64,000 nt of DNA, from the NCBI GenBank assembly GCA_965279085.1, contig OZ257149.1, forward strand, positions 3,782,001 through 3,846,000. The letters are read 5' to 3'. This document shows positions 32,960-41,654 of the stretch, one piece after another (position 1 is the stretch's first letter; each line of letters begins with the position of its first letter). The stretch is from UBA7672 sp965279085 (GTDB lineage Bacteria > Pseudomonadota > Alphaproteobacteria > Caulobacterales > Hyphomonadaceae). The position numbers and the translations under genes are program-made. Below the pieces are notes generated by a model. That model saw only the letters and a program-made list of their open reading frames with translations. It was not told the origin of the DNA and did no database searches.

Positions 32960-34504
32960 ATGGCGACGACATACGACGATGTCATCACCGGCCGCGACGC
33001 GCTCCACAGGCTGGACACGCTGACCTCTGACGCGCGCGAGGAGTTCAACGCCGCGGCGCAGGCGGCGGACGGCCATTCGCGGCGGCGTACGGAGCTCGCG
33101 CGGCTGAAATCGGAAAGCTATCGCGAGCTGGCGCGGATGCGGCTCGACGTCATCAAGGTAGGGGCCGACGACACGCTGAACGCCGCCGAGAAGGAAGCCG
33201 AGCGGCTGCTTGTCGAGCACGAGCAGTTCGTCGCGACGATCGGCGGCAAGGTCGACAAGGCGGCGGAGACGCTGAGGATTGCGGAAGCGAAACGCCGCGC
33301 CGGCGAGACGGATGTCGACGCCGCGATGGCCGCCTACGAGACGCTGACCGCGGCGGTCGAGAAGGAAGTCCAGGAAGACCCGGCTTATCTCTCTCTGAAG
33401 CATGCATTCGAGGAGTCGAAGTCAGTCGCCGTGCGCGCGGAACAGAAGCTGGAGCTTGCGAAGACCGACAGGCTGGAGAAGGGCAAGCCGTACCAGAGCG
33501 ATCCGCTGTTCGCCTATCTGTGGGAGCGCAAGTTCCGCACGCCGGAATATCGCAAGGGCGGTCTCTCGCGGATGCTGGATGGCTGGGTGGCCAAGCTGTG
33601 CCGGTATGACGACGCCTACCTGAATTATGCGCGCCTCACCGAATTGCCGGATCGCATCGCCGAACACCTCGCCACCATGAAGCTGGAAGAAGCCGAGGCG
33701 CAGGCGGCGATCGAGCGTTTCGAAGCCATGCGCCTGGAAGAGCGCGGCGCGGGCAAGCTGGCCGGCGATCTGGTGAGGGCGCGCGAGGCGTTGAAGGCGC
33801 TGGACGGCGAACTGGCGCGCGCGGAAGCCGAGCATTCCGGGCTGCGCCTGCAGCAGGAACGCGCGGCAAGCGGCGATGCGGGTCCGCAGGAGCAGGCGCG
33901 GCTGGTGATCGAGGAAGGTCTCGCGAAGGCGAGCTTCCCGGATCTCAAGGTTCTGGCTGCCGAAACGACGACGCCGGACGATGATCGCGTCGTCGACATG
34001 TTGATCCGCCTGCGCACCGAAGAGCTGCAGATGGAAGTGAACTGGCGCAATGTCGAGGCGCTGCCCACGCGCCGTCGCGCGGGCGCGGAGACTCTGGAAG
34101 GCGTGCGCCGCCGGTTCAAGGAAGCCGGGCTCGACAATCAGAACGTGCTCGTCCTGCGCGGCGCATTCGAGGCGGCGCTGGAAGCCTACGGCAAGGGCCC
34201 GGCGCCGGATGGCCAGGCGCTGTGGCGCGCCATCCAGGCGACGATCCGGCAGGCGCCGCGCAATGATGACGACTATTTCGGCGGCCCCCGGCGCGGCCGC
34301 AACATCGGCGTCGGCGAGGTCGTCGCCGGCGTGATCCTCGGCGAGGTGATCAAGGCCGCGACGCGAGGCGGCCGCTGGGGCGGCGGCGGTTGGGGCGGCG
34401 GAAGCTCCGGCGGAGGTGGCCGCGGCGGCGGTTTCGGCGGAGGCGGCTTCAAGTCCGGCGGTGGCTTTGGCGGCGGCAAGTTCAAGACCGGCGGCGGCTT
34501 CTGA
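32960..34504 (+). CDS. Long coiled-coil protein with glycine-rich tail, third gene of the operon
   Basis: A protein of 514 residues without signal peptide. Residues about 10-200 and 240-330 are charged helices rich in Ala, Glu, Lys and Arg, predicted coiled coils. A globular middle (FAYLWERKFRTPEYRKGGLS) separates them. From about residue 435 there is a short hydrophobic stretch (GVGEVVAGVILGEVIKAATR). The final 50 residues are almost only Gly, Ser, Phe, Lys and Arg, with FKSGGGFGGGKFKTGGGF at the end, as in self-associating or RNA-binding tails. It starts 4 bases after the membrane-protein gene. Its TGA overlaps the next ATG (TGATG). Confidence 0.75.
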   Translation: MATTYDDVITGRDALHRLDTLTSDAREEFNAAAQAADGHSRRRTELARLKSESYRELARMRLDVIKVGADDTLNAAEKEAERLLVEHEQFVATIGGKVDKAAETLRIAEAKRRAGETDVDAAMAAYETLTAAVEKEVQEDPAYLSLKHAFEESKSVAVRAEQKLELAKTDRLEKGKPYQSDPLFAYLWERKFRTPEYRKGGLSRMLDGWVAKLCRYDDAYLNYARLTELPDRIAEHLATMKLEEAEAQAAIERFEAMRLEERGAGKLAGDLVRAREALKALDGELARAEAEHSGLRLQQERAASGDAGPQEQARLVIEEGLAKASFPDLKVLAAETTTPDDDRVVDMLIRLRTEELQMEVNWRNVEALPTRRRAGAETLEGVRRRFKEAGLDNQNVLVLRGAFEAALEAYGKGPAPDGQALWRAIQATIRQAPRNDDDYFGGPRRGRNIGVGEVVAGVILGEVIKAATRGGRWGGGGWGGGSSGGGGRGGGFGGGGFKSGGGFGGGKFKTGGGF

Positions 34505-35607
34505 TGACCCCGCGCGTCAGGCGGCTGGTCTGGCGCGATATTCCCCTCGATGAGATCGACCTTCCGAAAGCGAAACTGCGGCTGACGCTGGGGCTCGGTT
34601 CGGGCCTGTCGCGGCGGGCGAGCGATGGCGCGCTGTTCGCGGTGACTGATCGCGGGCCGAACCTGTTCGTCTCGCAGGCCATGGATGACTATGGCCTCGC
34701 GCATCTTGCGCCGTTGCGCGGCATTCGCGACGCGAAGGTGATGCCGCTTCCGGCCATGGGACCGGAGATAGTGCAGATCGCGATCCATGGCGATGCGGTC
34801 GAAGTCGTGAAGCGCATTCCCCTGCGCACGCGATCCCGCGCGCGGCTCGGTGGCGGGGCGCCTGATGGCAGCGCGATGGAGCAGGTGTTCGACCTGTACG
34901 GCGATCCGCTCGCGCCCGATCCACTGGGCGCCGACACCGAAGCAATCGCGGCGATGCCGGATGGTTCGTTCATGCTGGCGGAGGAATACGGTCCCTCGCT
35001 GCTAAAGGTAGATGCGGATGGCGTCGTCACGGAACGCTGGGTGGCGCCGGGGCAAGAGGCGCCCATACGCCACGCCGATGTTGAGGTGCGCTCTGTGTTG
35101 CCGGAGCCAGTGGCGCGTCGGCGGCTCAATCGCGGCCTCGAGGCGCTGTGTTGTTCGCCGGACGGGCGCTGGCTCTATATGGCATTGCAGAGCGCGCCCA
35201 TAGGTGACGACGATCGCAGCATTCCGGTGTGGAAGCTCGATGCGCAGTCTGGCGCGCTGGCGGCCGAATGGTCGTGGCCGCTCGATGAACCATCAAGCTT
35301 CAAGCGCGACGCGGGCCGGCGGCAAGTCTCGGCGGGCGACGTAAAAATCTGCGAGTTTGCGTGGGCCGGCAAGGACAGGCTGGTCGTACTGGAGCGCATC
35401 GCGCACACGACCAAGGTTTACGAAGCGGACCTCTCACGTCTGCCCGAAAAACGCCTGCTGTTCTGCAGCGACGATCATCCGGAGATGGGCCCGGACATGG
35501 AGGGCATGGCGCCGCTCTCGCCCACCGAGATCCTGCTCGTGTCCGACAACGACTTCAGCGTCGAAGGCGCGGAAACAGAGTTCTGGCGGGTTACGCCCGG
35601 GAGCTAG
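34504..35607 (+). CDS. Esterase-like activity of phytase family protein, fourth gene of the operon
   Basis: A beta-propeller-like protein of 367 residues. It contains SGLSRRASDGALFAVTDRGP near the start, DTEAIAAMPDGSFMLAEEYG in the middle, NRGLEALCCSPDGRWLYMAL, and a final MEGMAPLSPTEILLVSDNDF. These segments mark the 'esterase-like activity of phytase' family (PF13449), reported to act on phosphomonoesters or esters. No signal peptide is visible, which is unusual for this mostly exported family. Its ATG overlaps the stop of the coiled-coil gene by one base. It shares a CTAG stop with the PhoD gene opposite. Confidence 0.85.
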   Translation: MTPRVRRLVWRDIPLDEIDLPKAKLRLTLGLGSGLSRRASDGALFAVTDRGPNLFVSQAMDDYGLAHLAPLRGIRDAKVMPLPAMGPEIVQIAIHGDAVEVVKRIPLRTRSRARLGGGAPDGSAMEQVFDLYGDPLAPDPLGADTEAIAAMPDGSFMLAEEYGPSLLKVDADGVVTERWVAPGQEAPIRHADVEVRSVLPEPVARRRLNRGLEALCCSPDGRWLYMALQSAPIGDDDRSIPVWKLDAQSGALAAEWSWPLDEPSSFKRDAGRRQVSAGDVKICEFAWAGKDRLVVLERIAHTTKVYEADLSRLPEKRLLFCSDDHPEMGPDMEGMAPLSPTEILLVSDNDFSVEGAETEFWRVTPGS

Positions 35608-37232
35608 ACCGCCAGCTTCCTTGCGCCGTGGGCGACTGTGATCTTCCTGCGCCCGGTCTCGACCGCTGAACGGCCCCCTGCGGCGGGGACGAACACATAC
35701 TCCGCCTCGATGCGGTCGCGTGTGATGTCCAGCGTGAAATAGCCGCGCTGGCTGGTGTCGATCCATTTCAGTGCGGGGTTCGCGGCGATGAAGTCTGACG
35801 CGAGGCGCGCTTGGTCGCCGTTGAAGCGGCGCTCGAAGCCAAAGGAGGAAACGCTCTGGCCGGCGAACTCGACGCCGATCGGACCGGAGGCGTCGGCGAG
35901 GTCGAATGCCCAGGCATTGTGGCTGTCGCCGGTGAGCGTGACGAGGTTGGCGCCGGCGGCGCGAGCGGTGTCATAGAGGCGCTGGCGCGCCGCGGGATAG
36001 CCGTCCCACTTGTCGAACGAGTAGGGCAGGCCGGCATCGGTCATGGCATTGCGGCGGGCGATGTCGGCCTGCATCTCGGGCGAAATCGGGCCGTTGACCC
36101 AGGACAGGTTCAGTTTCGGGAACTGCGTCGGGCCCATGATCACCTGCTGCGTCAGGATCTGCCAGCGCGCGCCGGCGCCGGCGGAAGCCTTCAGCGCGCC
36201 GGCGAGCCAGCGTTCCTGATCCGTGCCCATCATCGAACGGTTGGCGTCAACGAGCGCGCCCTTGCCGAACGCGGAGAGCTTCGCGGGAATGTCGCCGCCC
36301 GCGGCGAACAGCGCGTCGAGATCGTCGTCCAGCTGCTTCGTGCGCCCGATGAGCCGCGTTTCGAGACGGAAGAGCGTCGCGAGGTCGCTGATCTGGTGCG
36401 CGCCATACGCATCCTGATCCCTGACCGGCAGCCATTCGCGCCAGGCGGTGATGCCAGCGCGCTTGCGCACCTCCCAGTCGCCTTCGGTGGCGGGATCGTG
36501 CGCGGCGGCGCCATTTGCCCAGGAATTGTTGGCGGTCTCGTGGTCGTCCCACACCGCGATCATCGGCAGGCGGCGATGCAGCGCGGCGAGATCGGGATCG
36601 TTGCGGTAGCTGGCATAGCGCTGGCGATAATCGGCGAGCGCGACGATCTCGCCTGCCGGGGCGAGGCCGCGCTGCTGCGCGAGACCGGGCGCAGCGTCCG
36701 CCCGCGTGACGGGCGACTCGTAGATGTAGTCGCCGGTGTGGAGCGCGAGGTCGATGTCGTCGCGCGCGGCGGCATGCGCGTACGCGTTGAACCAGCCAGA
36801 CGTGCCGTTGGAGCAGGAGAAGACGGCGATGCGGAAGCGGTCCGCGCCGGCGGCGGGCAGGGTGCGCGTGCGGCCTGTTTCTGATGTCTCGCCGTTCGGA
36901 GCGATGAAGCGGTAATAGTACCAGCGGCCGGGCGAGAGGTCGGGCGGGCGCGAATGAGCGCAGTGATCGTTGACGGGCGAGGCTTCGACCTCGCCGGCTA
37001 TCACCACTTTCTTGAACGCTTCGTCCTCGGCGACTTCGACGCGCAGGATTGTGGGCGTGGCGGCGACGTAGCGCGTCCACAGGGTGACGCTGGTCTGATC
37101 CGGATCGCCGGAAGCGACGCCGTGCGTGAAGCCGGTAGTTTTCTGGGCGAAGACACGCCCCGGCAGGCTTGCAATGACAAGGGCCGCAGCGCCCGAGGTC
37201 AGCAGCCTGCGGCGATTGATGATGAAAGCCAT
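35604..37232 (-). CDS. phoD: PhoD-type alkaline phosphatase/phosphodiesterase
   Basis: A 542-residue protein exported by the Tat system: MAFIINRRRLLTSGAAALVI carries the twin-arginine motif. The N-terminal PhoD domain (about 35-130) starts FTHGVASGDPDQTSVTLWTR. The metallophosphatase core has the cysteine motif IAVFSCSNG, then LALHTGDYIYE, IAVWDDHETANN and LTGDSHNAWAF, the Ca/Fe-binding residues of the family. It releases phosphate from extracellular phosphoesters. It is convergent with the phytase-esterase-like gene, so two different phosphoesterase-type genes end on one CTAG. No Pho box was recognised upstream. Confidence 0.95.
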   Translation of the reverse strand: MAFIINRRRLLTSGAAALVIASLPGRVFAQKTTGFTHGVASGDPDQTSVTLWTRYVAATPTILRVEVAEDEAFKKVVIAGEVEASPVNDHCAHSRPPDLSPGRWYYYRFIAPNGETSETGRTRTLPAAGADRFRIAVFSCSNGTSGWFNAYAHAAARDDIDLALHTGDYIYESPVTRADAAPGLAQQRGLAPAGEIVALADYRQRYASYRNDPDLAALHRRLPMIAVWDDHETANNSWANGAAAHDPATEGDWEVRKRAGITAWREWLPVRDQDAYGAHQISDLATLFRLETRLIGRTKQLDDDLDALFAAGGDIPAKLSAFGKGALVDANRSMMGTDQERWLAGALKASAGAGARWQILTQQVIMGPTQFPKLNLSWVNGPISPEMQADIARRNAMTDAGLPYSFDKWDGYPAARQRLYDTARAAGANLVTLTGDSHNAWAFDLADASGPIGVEFAGQSVSSFGFERRFNGDQARLASDFIAANPALKWIDTSQRGYFTLDITRDRIEAEYVFVPAAGGRSAVETGRRKITVAHGARKLAV

Positions 37233-37431
37233 GCGTCTGCTCCCGGTTCGGCGACAGGCTAGACCCGGTTGATGACGGTTTGGAGTCGTTTATGCTGCTC
37301 TCCGGCGTGCAGGACGCCCCCGGTCCGCGGGAAGGACAGAGTCCGCCTGAGACGACAGCGACAAAAGACGGTTCATCGCGAACCTCCTTTGCCCGAAACA
37401 GCGGATGCCGGGCACCTTGAGGAGGCTCGTC

Positions 37432-38709
37432 ATGCCCGAACGTCATTTACCTGTCCGTCCCGATCTCGACCAGCTGAAGCGCCAGGCGAAGGAGTTGCTG
37501 CGCGACCTGCGCGCGGGCGACGCCGTGGCGCTGGAAGATTTCGCGGCGCTTCATCCAAAGAGCGTTGCGCCCGCCGATGCGAAGCTGGCGGATGCGCAGC
37601 TGGTGCTGGGCCGATCGTATGGCGCGGCGAGCTGGCCTCGGCTGGTGCGGTGTTGCCAGATGGTCGATGCGATCTGGCGCGAAGACGTCCAAGCAGTGCG
37701 TGTGCTCGCGACGGCGCATCCAGAGCTGATCCACGAGGATGCGGTGGTGCGGCCCGATGGTAGGCGCAGCAACTGGGGACAGCCGATGAGCTATGCGGCC
37801 AATCTCGGCCACGATGAGATCATCCGGATGCTGCACGGGCTCGGCGCGAAGGATCATGCGCACGCCATTGGGCGTGCGGTGCTGCAAAGCAGGATCGAGA
37901 CAGCGAAGCTGCTGCACGGGCTGGCGGGAAATCCGCCGCCGCCCGACGACGGGCTGGGCGGGCCGGCCTACACGCTCAGCGTCAGCGGAACGGCGTTCGT
38001 ATTCGGGATTGGCGGGCGCGCGGTCGATGAGGCGGGGCGGAGGCTCGCGCCTGTAGACGTCGTGCTGGAGACGGATTCACGCAAGCCAGAGGCCAAGCAC
38101 GCCATTCTCGAGATGTATGTGCAGCACGGGCTGGAGCTGCCGGATACGCCAACCATGGCGCTGCATCGCGGGCGGATCGACCTGCTGGAGGCGCATCTCG
38201 CGCGCGATCCCGGCTTGCTGTCGCGGACATTTGCCCACCGGGAGATCTATCCGCCCGAGCTCGGCTGCCATGACGAGGTGCTGGCCACGCACGGCACGCC
38301 GCTGAAGGGAACGACGCTGCTGCACATGTGCATGGACTATGGCGAGCAGGAGATCGCCGAATGGCTGATCGCGCACGGCGCCGACGTGAATGCGCAGGCG
38401 GAGGTCGATGCAGACAGGTTCGGCGGGCACACGCCGCTGTTCGCGTCGGTGGTCTCGCAGGTGAATTTCTGGCCGAACCACAACCGCACGCCGGATACAG
38501 CGGCGCTGACGCGCCTGCTGCTGGAGCATGGCGCCAATCCGAATGTTCGCGCGTCGCTGCGCAAGCAGATGCATCCCGGCTATGGCGAGCATCCGCCGAT
38601 CGTCTGCCGCGATGTGACGCCGCTGGGCTGGGCGCGCGGCTTCACATTCCGCAAGCTGGTGAGCGAAGCGGCGATGCGGATGATCGCGGAGGCGGTTGGC
38701 GCGGAATGA
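37432..38709 (+). CDS. Ankyrin-repeat protein
   Basis: A 425-residue protein, probably cytoplasmic. The N-terminal 60 residues (RPDLDQLKRQAKELLRDLRA, then LGRSYGAASWPRLVR) form a helical lead often found before bacterial ankyrin repeats. Repeats can be seen at about 105-155 (PMSYAANLGHDEIIRMLHGL), 235-265 and 300-390 (TTLLHMCMDYGEQEIAEWLI, then AHGADVNAQAE, and LLLEHGANPNVRASL). These mediate protein contacts. TGAGGAGG lies 8 bases before ATG 37432, which fixes the start. A palindromic repeat follows its stop. The 199 bases upstream show no gene or clear promoter. Confidence 0.86.
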   Translation: MPERHLPVRPDLDQLKRQAKELLRDLRAGDAVALEDFAALHPKSVAPADAKLADAQLVLGRSYGAASWPRLVRCCQMVDAIWREDVQAVRVLATAHPELIHEDAVVRPDGRRSNWGQPMSYAANLGHDEIIRMLHGLGAKDHAHAIGRAVLQSRIETAKLLHGLAGNPPPPDDGLGGPAYTLSVSGTAFVFGIGGRAVDEAGRRLAPVDVVLETDSRKPEAKHAILEMYVQHGLELPDTPTMALHRGRIDLLEAHLARDPGLLSRTFAHREIYPPELGCHDEVLATHGTPLKGTTLLHMCMDYGEQEIAEWLIAHGADVNAQAEVDADRFGGHTPLFASVVSQVNFWPNHNRTPDTAALTRLLLEHGANPNVRASLRKQMHPGYGEHPPIVCRDVTPLGWARGFTFRKLVSEAAMRMIAEAVGAE

Positions 38710-38735
38710 CGTTTGGCCCCGTCCACCCCGTCATG

Positions 38736-38874
38736 AGCACGCCCTCGTCCTTCGAGACGCGCCCTTCAGGCGCTCCTCAGGATGAGGGCTATCGGGCGAT
38801 TCTGGCGGTGTAGACCTCATCCTGAGGAGCCCGTTCGCCGTAATGCGAATGGGCGTCTCGAAGGACGAGGGCGT
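38736..38874. repeat. Palindromic intergenic repeat, copy 2
   Basis: The left arm reads GCACGCCCTCGTCCTTCGAG (38736 on) with CTCCTCAGGATGAGG. The right arm begins CCTCATCCTGAGGAG (38815) and ends GTCTCGAAGGACGAGGGCGT near 38874. The arms are inverted copies, separated by about 27 bases. It fills the gap between the convergent ankyrin and DUF1993 genes. Confidence 0.85.
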
Positions 38875-38881
38875 ACGCGCC

Positions 38882-39397
38882 CTAAGTCCCCGGCGGGCGG
38901 AGGAAGTCGCGTTTGCCGAGCTGGACGCCGTTGTGGCGGAGGATGTTGTAGGCGGTCGCGGCGTGGAAATAGAGGTTCGGGAAGACGAACGATGACAGGT
39001 ACTGGCTGCACGTCATCGGCAGTTCCTGGCCGCCGCCGACGGGAATGTTGATCATCGTCTCCGTGCGCTTGTCCATCGCTTCGGACGACGCGGCCTGCAC
39101 GTAAGCGTTGGCCTTCAGCGTGCGCTCGATCAGCGTGGCGAAGGAATTCTCGACATCGGGGAAGGAGGGCAGGTCCATGCCGGCGAGGCGAGCGGCGCCG
39201 CGCGTCAGTTGGTCGGTCGCGATCTGCACCTGGCGCGTGAGCGGGAACATGTCGGGGAAGAGACGGAAGTTGAGGAAGACTTCCTCGGGAAGCTTGTGGG
39301 CGGCGGCATGGTCCGCGCCCTTCTTCAGGAGGCCGCCGAGCGCGCCGAGCGTCTGGATGCTGGCGCCCTTGATGAGAGAGGAAATCGCTACAGTCAT
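38882..39397 (-). CDS. DUF1993 family protein
   Basis: A 171-residue soluble helical protein. Features of DUF1993 are LGALGGLLKKGADHAAAHKL, FPDMFPLTRQVQIATDQLT, the ARLAGMDLPSFPDVENSFAT segment and the C-terminal YFHAATAYNILRHNGVQLGK with its conserved histidines, a four-helix DinB-like arrangement. The function of the family is not known. The start at 39397 places the family N terminus first; the frame is open 73 codons further upstream but without homology-like sequence. Confidence 0.88.
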   Translation of the reverse strand: MTVAISSLIKGASIQTLGALGGLLKKGADHAAAHKLPEEVFLNFRLFPDMFPLTRQVQIATDQLTRGAARLAGMDLPSFPDVENSFATLIERTLKANAYVQAASSEAMDKRTETMINIPVGGGQELPMTCSQYLSSFVFPNLYFHAATAYNILRHNGVQLGKRDFLRPPGT

Positions 39398-39530
39398 TGG
39401 TTGATCCCGTCCTGGATGTGGCCGTGTCATAGCGCGGCGGAGCGCGAACTGCACAGCGGAAAATTTGGCCGGCGGCAACTTGCGCGGGCGGACGCCTGAC
39501 CCTAACGCAGGATGAGAGTGGGAGGACACG

Positions 39531-40103
39531 CTGAACAAGTGGTTGCGCATACTGGCGTGGGCGCACCTTGTGGTGGGTGGTTTCGGCCTTGTCGTGTGCT
39601 GGGGCGTCATCCTCATTGCGCTGTCGGCGCGCGATCCGGCCTACGAGGACGAGATCGCCTTCTTCGCCGGCGCGTTTGGCATCATCTCGATCGGGTTCTT
39701 TCTGCCGTCCTTCCTGAGCGGGCTGGCATTGCTCATGCGCTGGCCGTGGGCGCGGGCGGTGCTCTGGGCGGAGTCGGCTTTCATCGCGCTGCTGATCCCG
39801 GTGGGCACGATCATCGCGGGGTTCAATCTCTGGGCGCTGCTGGCGACGCGCGAGATTTCGGCGGATGGGGGCATCGCCAAGTTCGAGGAATTCGTCCGGC
39901 GGTCGATCCGCCCGGTGGTGCTGGCGCTGATCGCGCTGTTCGTCCTCGGGGTGATCGTCGGGCTGGGCTACATCTTCCGCGATGTGATCGATCCACCGAG
40001 GAAGCAGATCCTGACGCCGCTGCCGAGCGGCGTGCCGGATACCAGCGACCTGCCGAGGTTCGAGTACACGCCGCCTATTTTGCCTCGCGCACCGGAACAG
40101 TGA
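39531..40103 (+). CDS. Four-helix membrane protein, 190 aa, probable CTG start
   Basis: A hydrophobic protein with about four membrane helices (LVVGGFGLVVCWGVILIALS; IISIGFFLPSFLSGLALLM; SAFIALLIPVGTIIAGFNLW; and a last helix near residue 145) and a short Pro-rich cytoplasmic tail. No named family. A strong GGAGG (39521-39525) is five bases before a CTG that begins NKWLRILAWAH, whereas the next usual start, TTG at 39543, is too far from it. CTG initiation is therefore likely but unusual. The 3' end overlaps the cyclophilin gene on the other strand by 29 bases. Confidence 0.68.
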   Translation: MNKWLRILAWAHLVVGGFGLVVCWGVILIALSARDPAYEDEIAFFAGAFGIISIGFFLPSFLSGLALLMRWPWARAVLWAESAFIALLIPVGTIIAGFNLWALLATREISADGGIAKFEEFVRRSIRPVVLALIALFVLGVIVGLGYIFRDVIDPPRKQILTPLPSGVPDTSDLPRFEYTPPILPRAPEQ

Positions 40104-40989
40104 CGTTGCACAGGCCGATGCGGCCGACGGGCTGTTTGTAGAAATCGTCCTTCCGCCAGCGGCGCGAATTCACCAGTGTCTCGAAGCTCTCGCTGTCGGT
40201 GCGCAGGGTTTCGAGATTGGTGCGCTCGGCGGCAGGCACGTCGGCGGCGACCTTGATGTCGGCATAGCGCTGGTATTCGGCGGGCGTCTTGTAGAAGCCG
40301 ATATCACCCGTGCCGCGCGGAAAGGCCGACATGATCTCCATGCCCTGCACGACGCGGCCGAGCATGGTGAGCTGGCGGTCGAGATTGCGTGGGCTCTGAC
40401 CGATGATGACGTAGAGCTCAGTGCCGCCGCCGGAGTTCTCGTCCGTGTCGCGGCCGACGCCGACCATGCCGTAGCAGTGCGTGAGCCAGACGCGCTCCTG
40501 GTCGCGGGCGGCGTAGAAGCCATCGATGAAGCCGACTTCGGGCGCATAGGTGTCAGGATCGGGCAGGGTGTCGAAGTTGGCGATGGCGGCGCGGGGCAGG
40601 GTGAATTCGGCATCGAGCTTCTCGACGCCAACCTTGGGCGGGCGCGCCGGTTCGGCGGCCTGCGCCCATTGGGTGACGAAGTTGTCCTGCACGCGCGTCA
40701 CGCCGCCATTGGCGAAATAGCCCTCGCGCGAGAGCGCTTTCACGTTGGCGACGTGTTTGGGCGAGAATTGCGGGGCCATCTCGATGATGACGCGGCCCTT
40801 GCCGGGGAAGTCCATGTAGAGCGTGTTCTCGGGATCCAGCGTCCGCCATTCCTCGGGCTTGGAGGCGGCGATGACGTCAGCCGGGCTCGGCGTATTGCCG
40901 GGCGGCGGGCCGGGTATGGCGGAGGCGACGTCTCCGGCTGACTGGCAGGCGGCCAGGGCAAGCGCGGCAAGACCAATTGCGAACTTCAT
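40075..40989 (-). CDS. Cyclophilin-like peptidyl-prolyl isomerase lipoprotein
   Basis: A 304-residue protein. The signal MKFAIGLAALALAACQSAGD carries a lipobox (LAAC). The cyclophilin-like domain (about 55-240) shows VIIEMAPQFSPKHVANVKAL at the start, GGVTRVQDNFVTQWAQ and the late LTMLGRVVQGMEIMSAFPRG, the typical PPIase closing strand. The insert between about 110 and 170 is longer than in classical cyclophilins. It probably assists periplasmic protein folding. ATG 40989 (second of two adjacent ATGs) has the better distance to GGAGGG. The 3' end overlaps the membrane-protein gene. Confidence 0.84.
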   Translation of the reverse strand: MKFAIGLAALALAACQSAGDVASAIPGPPPGNTPSPADVIAASKPEEWRTLDPENTLYMDFPGKGRVIIEMAPQFSPKHVANVKALSREGYFANGGVTRVQDNFVTQWAQAAEPARPPKVGVEKLDAEFTLPRAAIANFDTLPDPDTYAPEVGFIDGFYAARDQERVWLTHCYGMVGVGRDTDENSGGGTELYVIIGQSPRNLDRQLTMLGRVVQGMEIMSAFPRGTGDIGFYKTPAEYQRYADIKVAADVPAAERTNLETLRTDSESFETLVNSRRWRKDDFYKQPVGRIGLCNVTVPVREAK

Positions 40990-41051
40990 CATCCCTCCAG
41001 CATGTCGAAGCGGTGGGAGAGTGCGATGGAACGAGGCCCGGCTCAATCGTC

Positions 41052-41088
41052 CGCAAAACAAAAGACGCCGCTCCGGAGAGCGGCGCCT
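41052..41088 (-). terminator. Rho-independent terminator of the glycine-zipper gene
   Basis: Read on the minus strand, an 8-bp stem (41085-41078 with 41073-41066, loop TCCG) is followed directly by TCTTTTGTTTT. It lies about 80 bases after the stop of the glycine-zipper lipoprotein gene and before the start of the cyclophilin gene. This is a textbook intrinsic terminator. Confidence 0.82.
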
Positions 41089-41166
41089 GTCGGACGGTTT
41101 CGCGACTGTTGACCGGGGAGGACTTCGGCCGCGCGCCGTCGAAGACGTATGGTACGAGTAGTACGA

Positions 41167-41523
41167 CTAGCCGCGGAAGTCGCCATTCTCCCAGTAGGTG
41201 CGCCCGCTCTGGCGATCGACATAGTAATACCGGCGATCATCACGGTCATAGACAAGGTCCGAACGCGAGGCGACCTGCTTGCCGCCGACGAAGCAACCGC
41301 CCTGCTCCTGACAGCCCGTGTAGTAACCGACAGCGGCGCCCAAGGCGCCACCGATCAAGGCGCCCGAAAGATCATCATCCGAAAGCGCCGCACCCGCCGC
41401 CGCGCCAAGCGCACCACCAATCGCCGCATTCCGCTGCGACGGATCCCAACTGTCGGTCGTGGAGCACGCGGCGAGAGAGAGAGAGGAAACTGCGGCGCAG
41501 AAAGCTGTTTTCAGTGCGGACAT
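41167..41523 (-). CDS. Glycine-zipper 2TM lipoprotein
   Basis: A 118-residue protein starting MSALKTAFCAAVSSLSLAAC with a lipobox (LAAC). The glycine zipper follows: AAIGGALGAAAGAALSDDDL then GALIGGALGAAVGYYTGC, two short hydrophobic helices with GxxxG spacing. The C-terminal 45 residues are charged and aromatic (YYVDRQSGRTYWENGDFRG). Such proteins sit in the outer membrane or periplasm and often respond to envelope stress (SlyB/OsmB style). A strong intrinsic terminator follows. Confidence 0.87.
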   Translation of the reverse strand: MSALKTAFCAAVSSLSLAACSTTDSWDPSQRNAAIGGALGAAAGAALSDDDLSGALIGGALGAAVGYYTGCQEQGGCFVGGKQVASRSDLVYDRDDRRYYYVDRQSGRTYWENGDFRG

Positions 41524-41654
41524 GGGAGACCTCTTGATCCGGTCAAATGGACTTGCGCGGGTTAAACGGCGCGTGCGGGGAGGGGTTCCGGTTTCCTTCA
41601 ATCTGCTTGCAGGGAACCTTTGTTCCACGCTGAATGCGCGGCGGTTTCGCGTGG

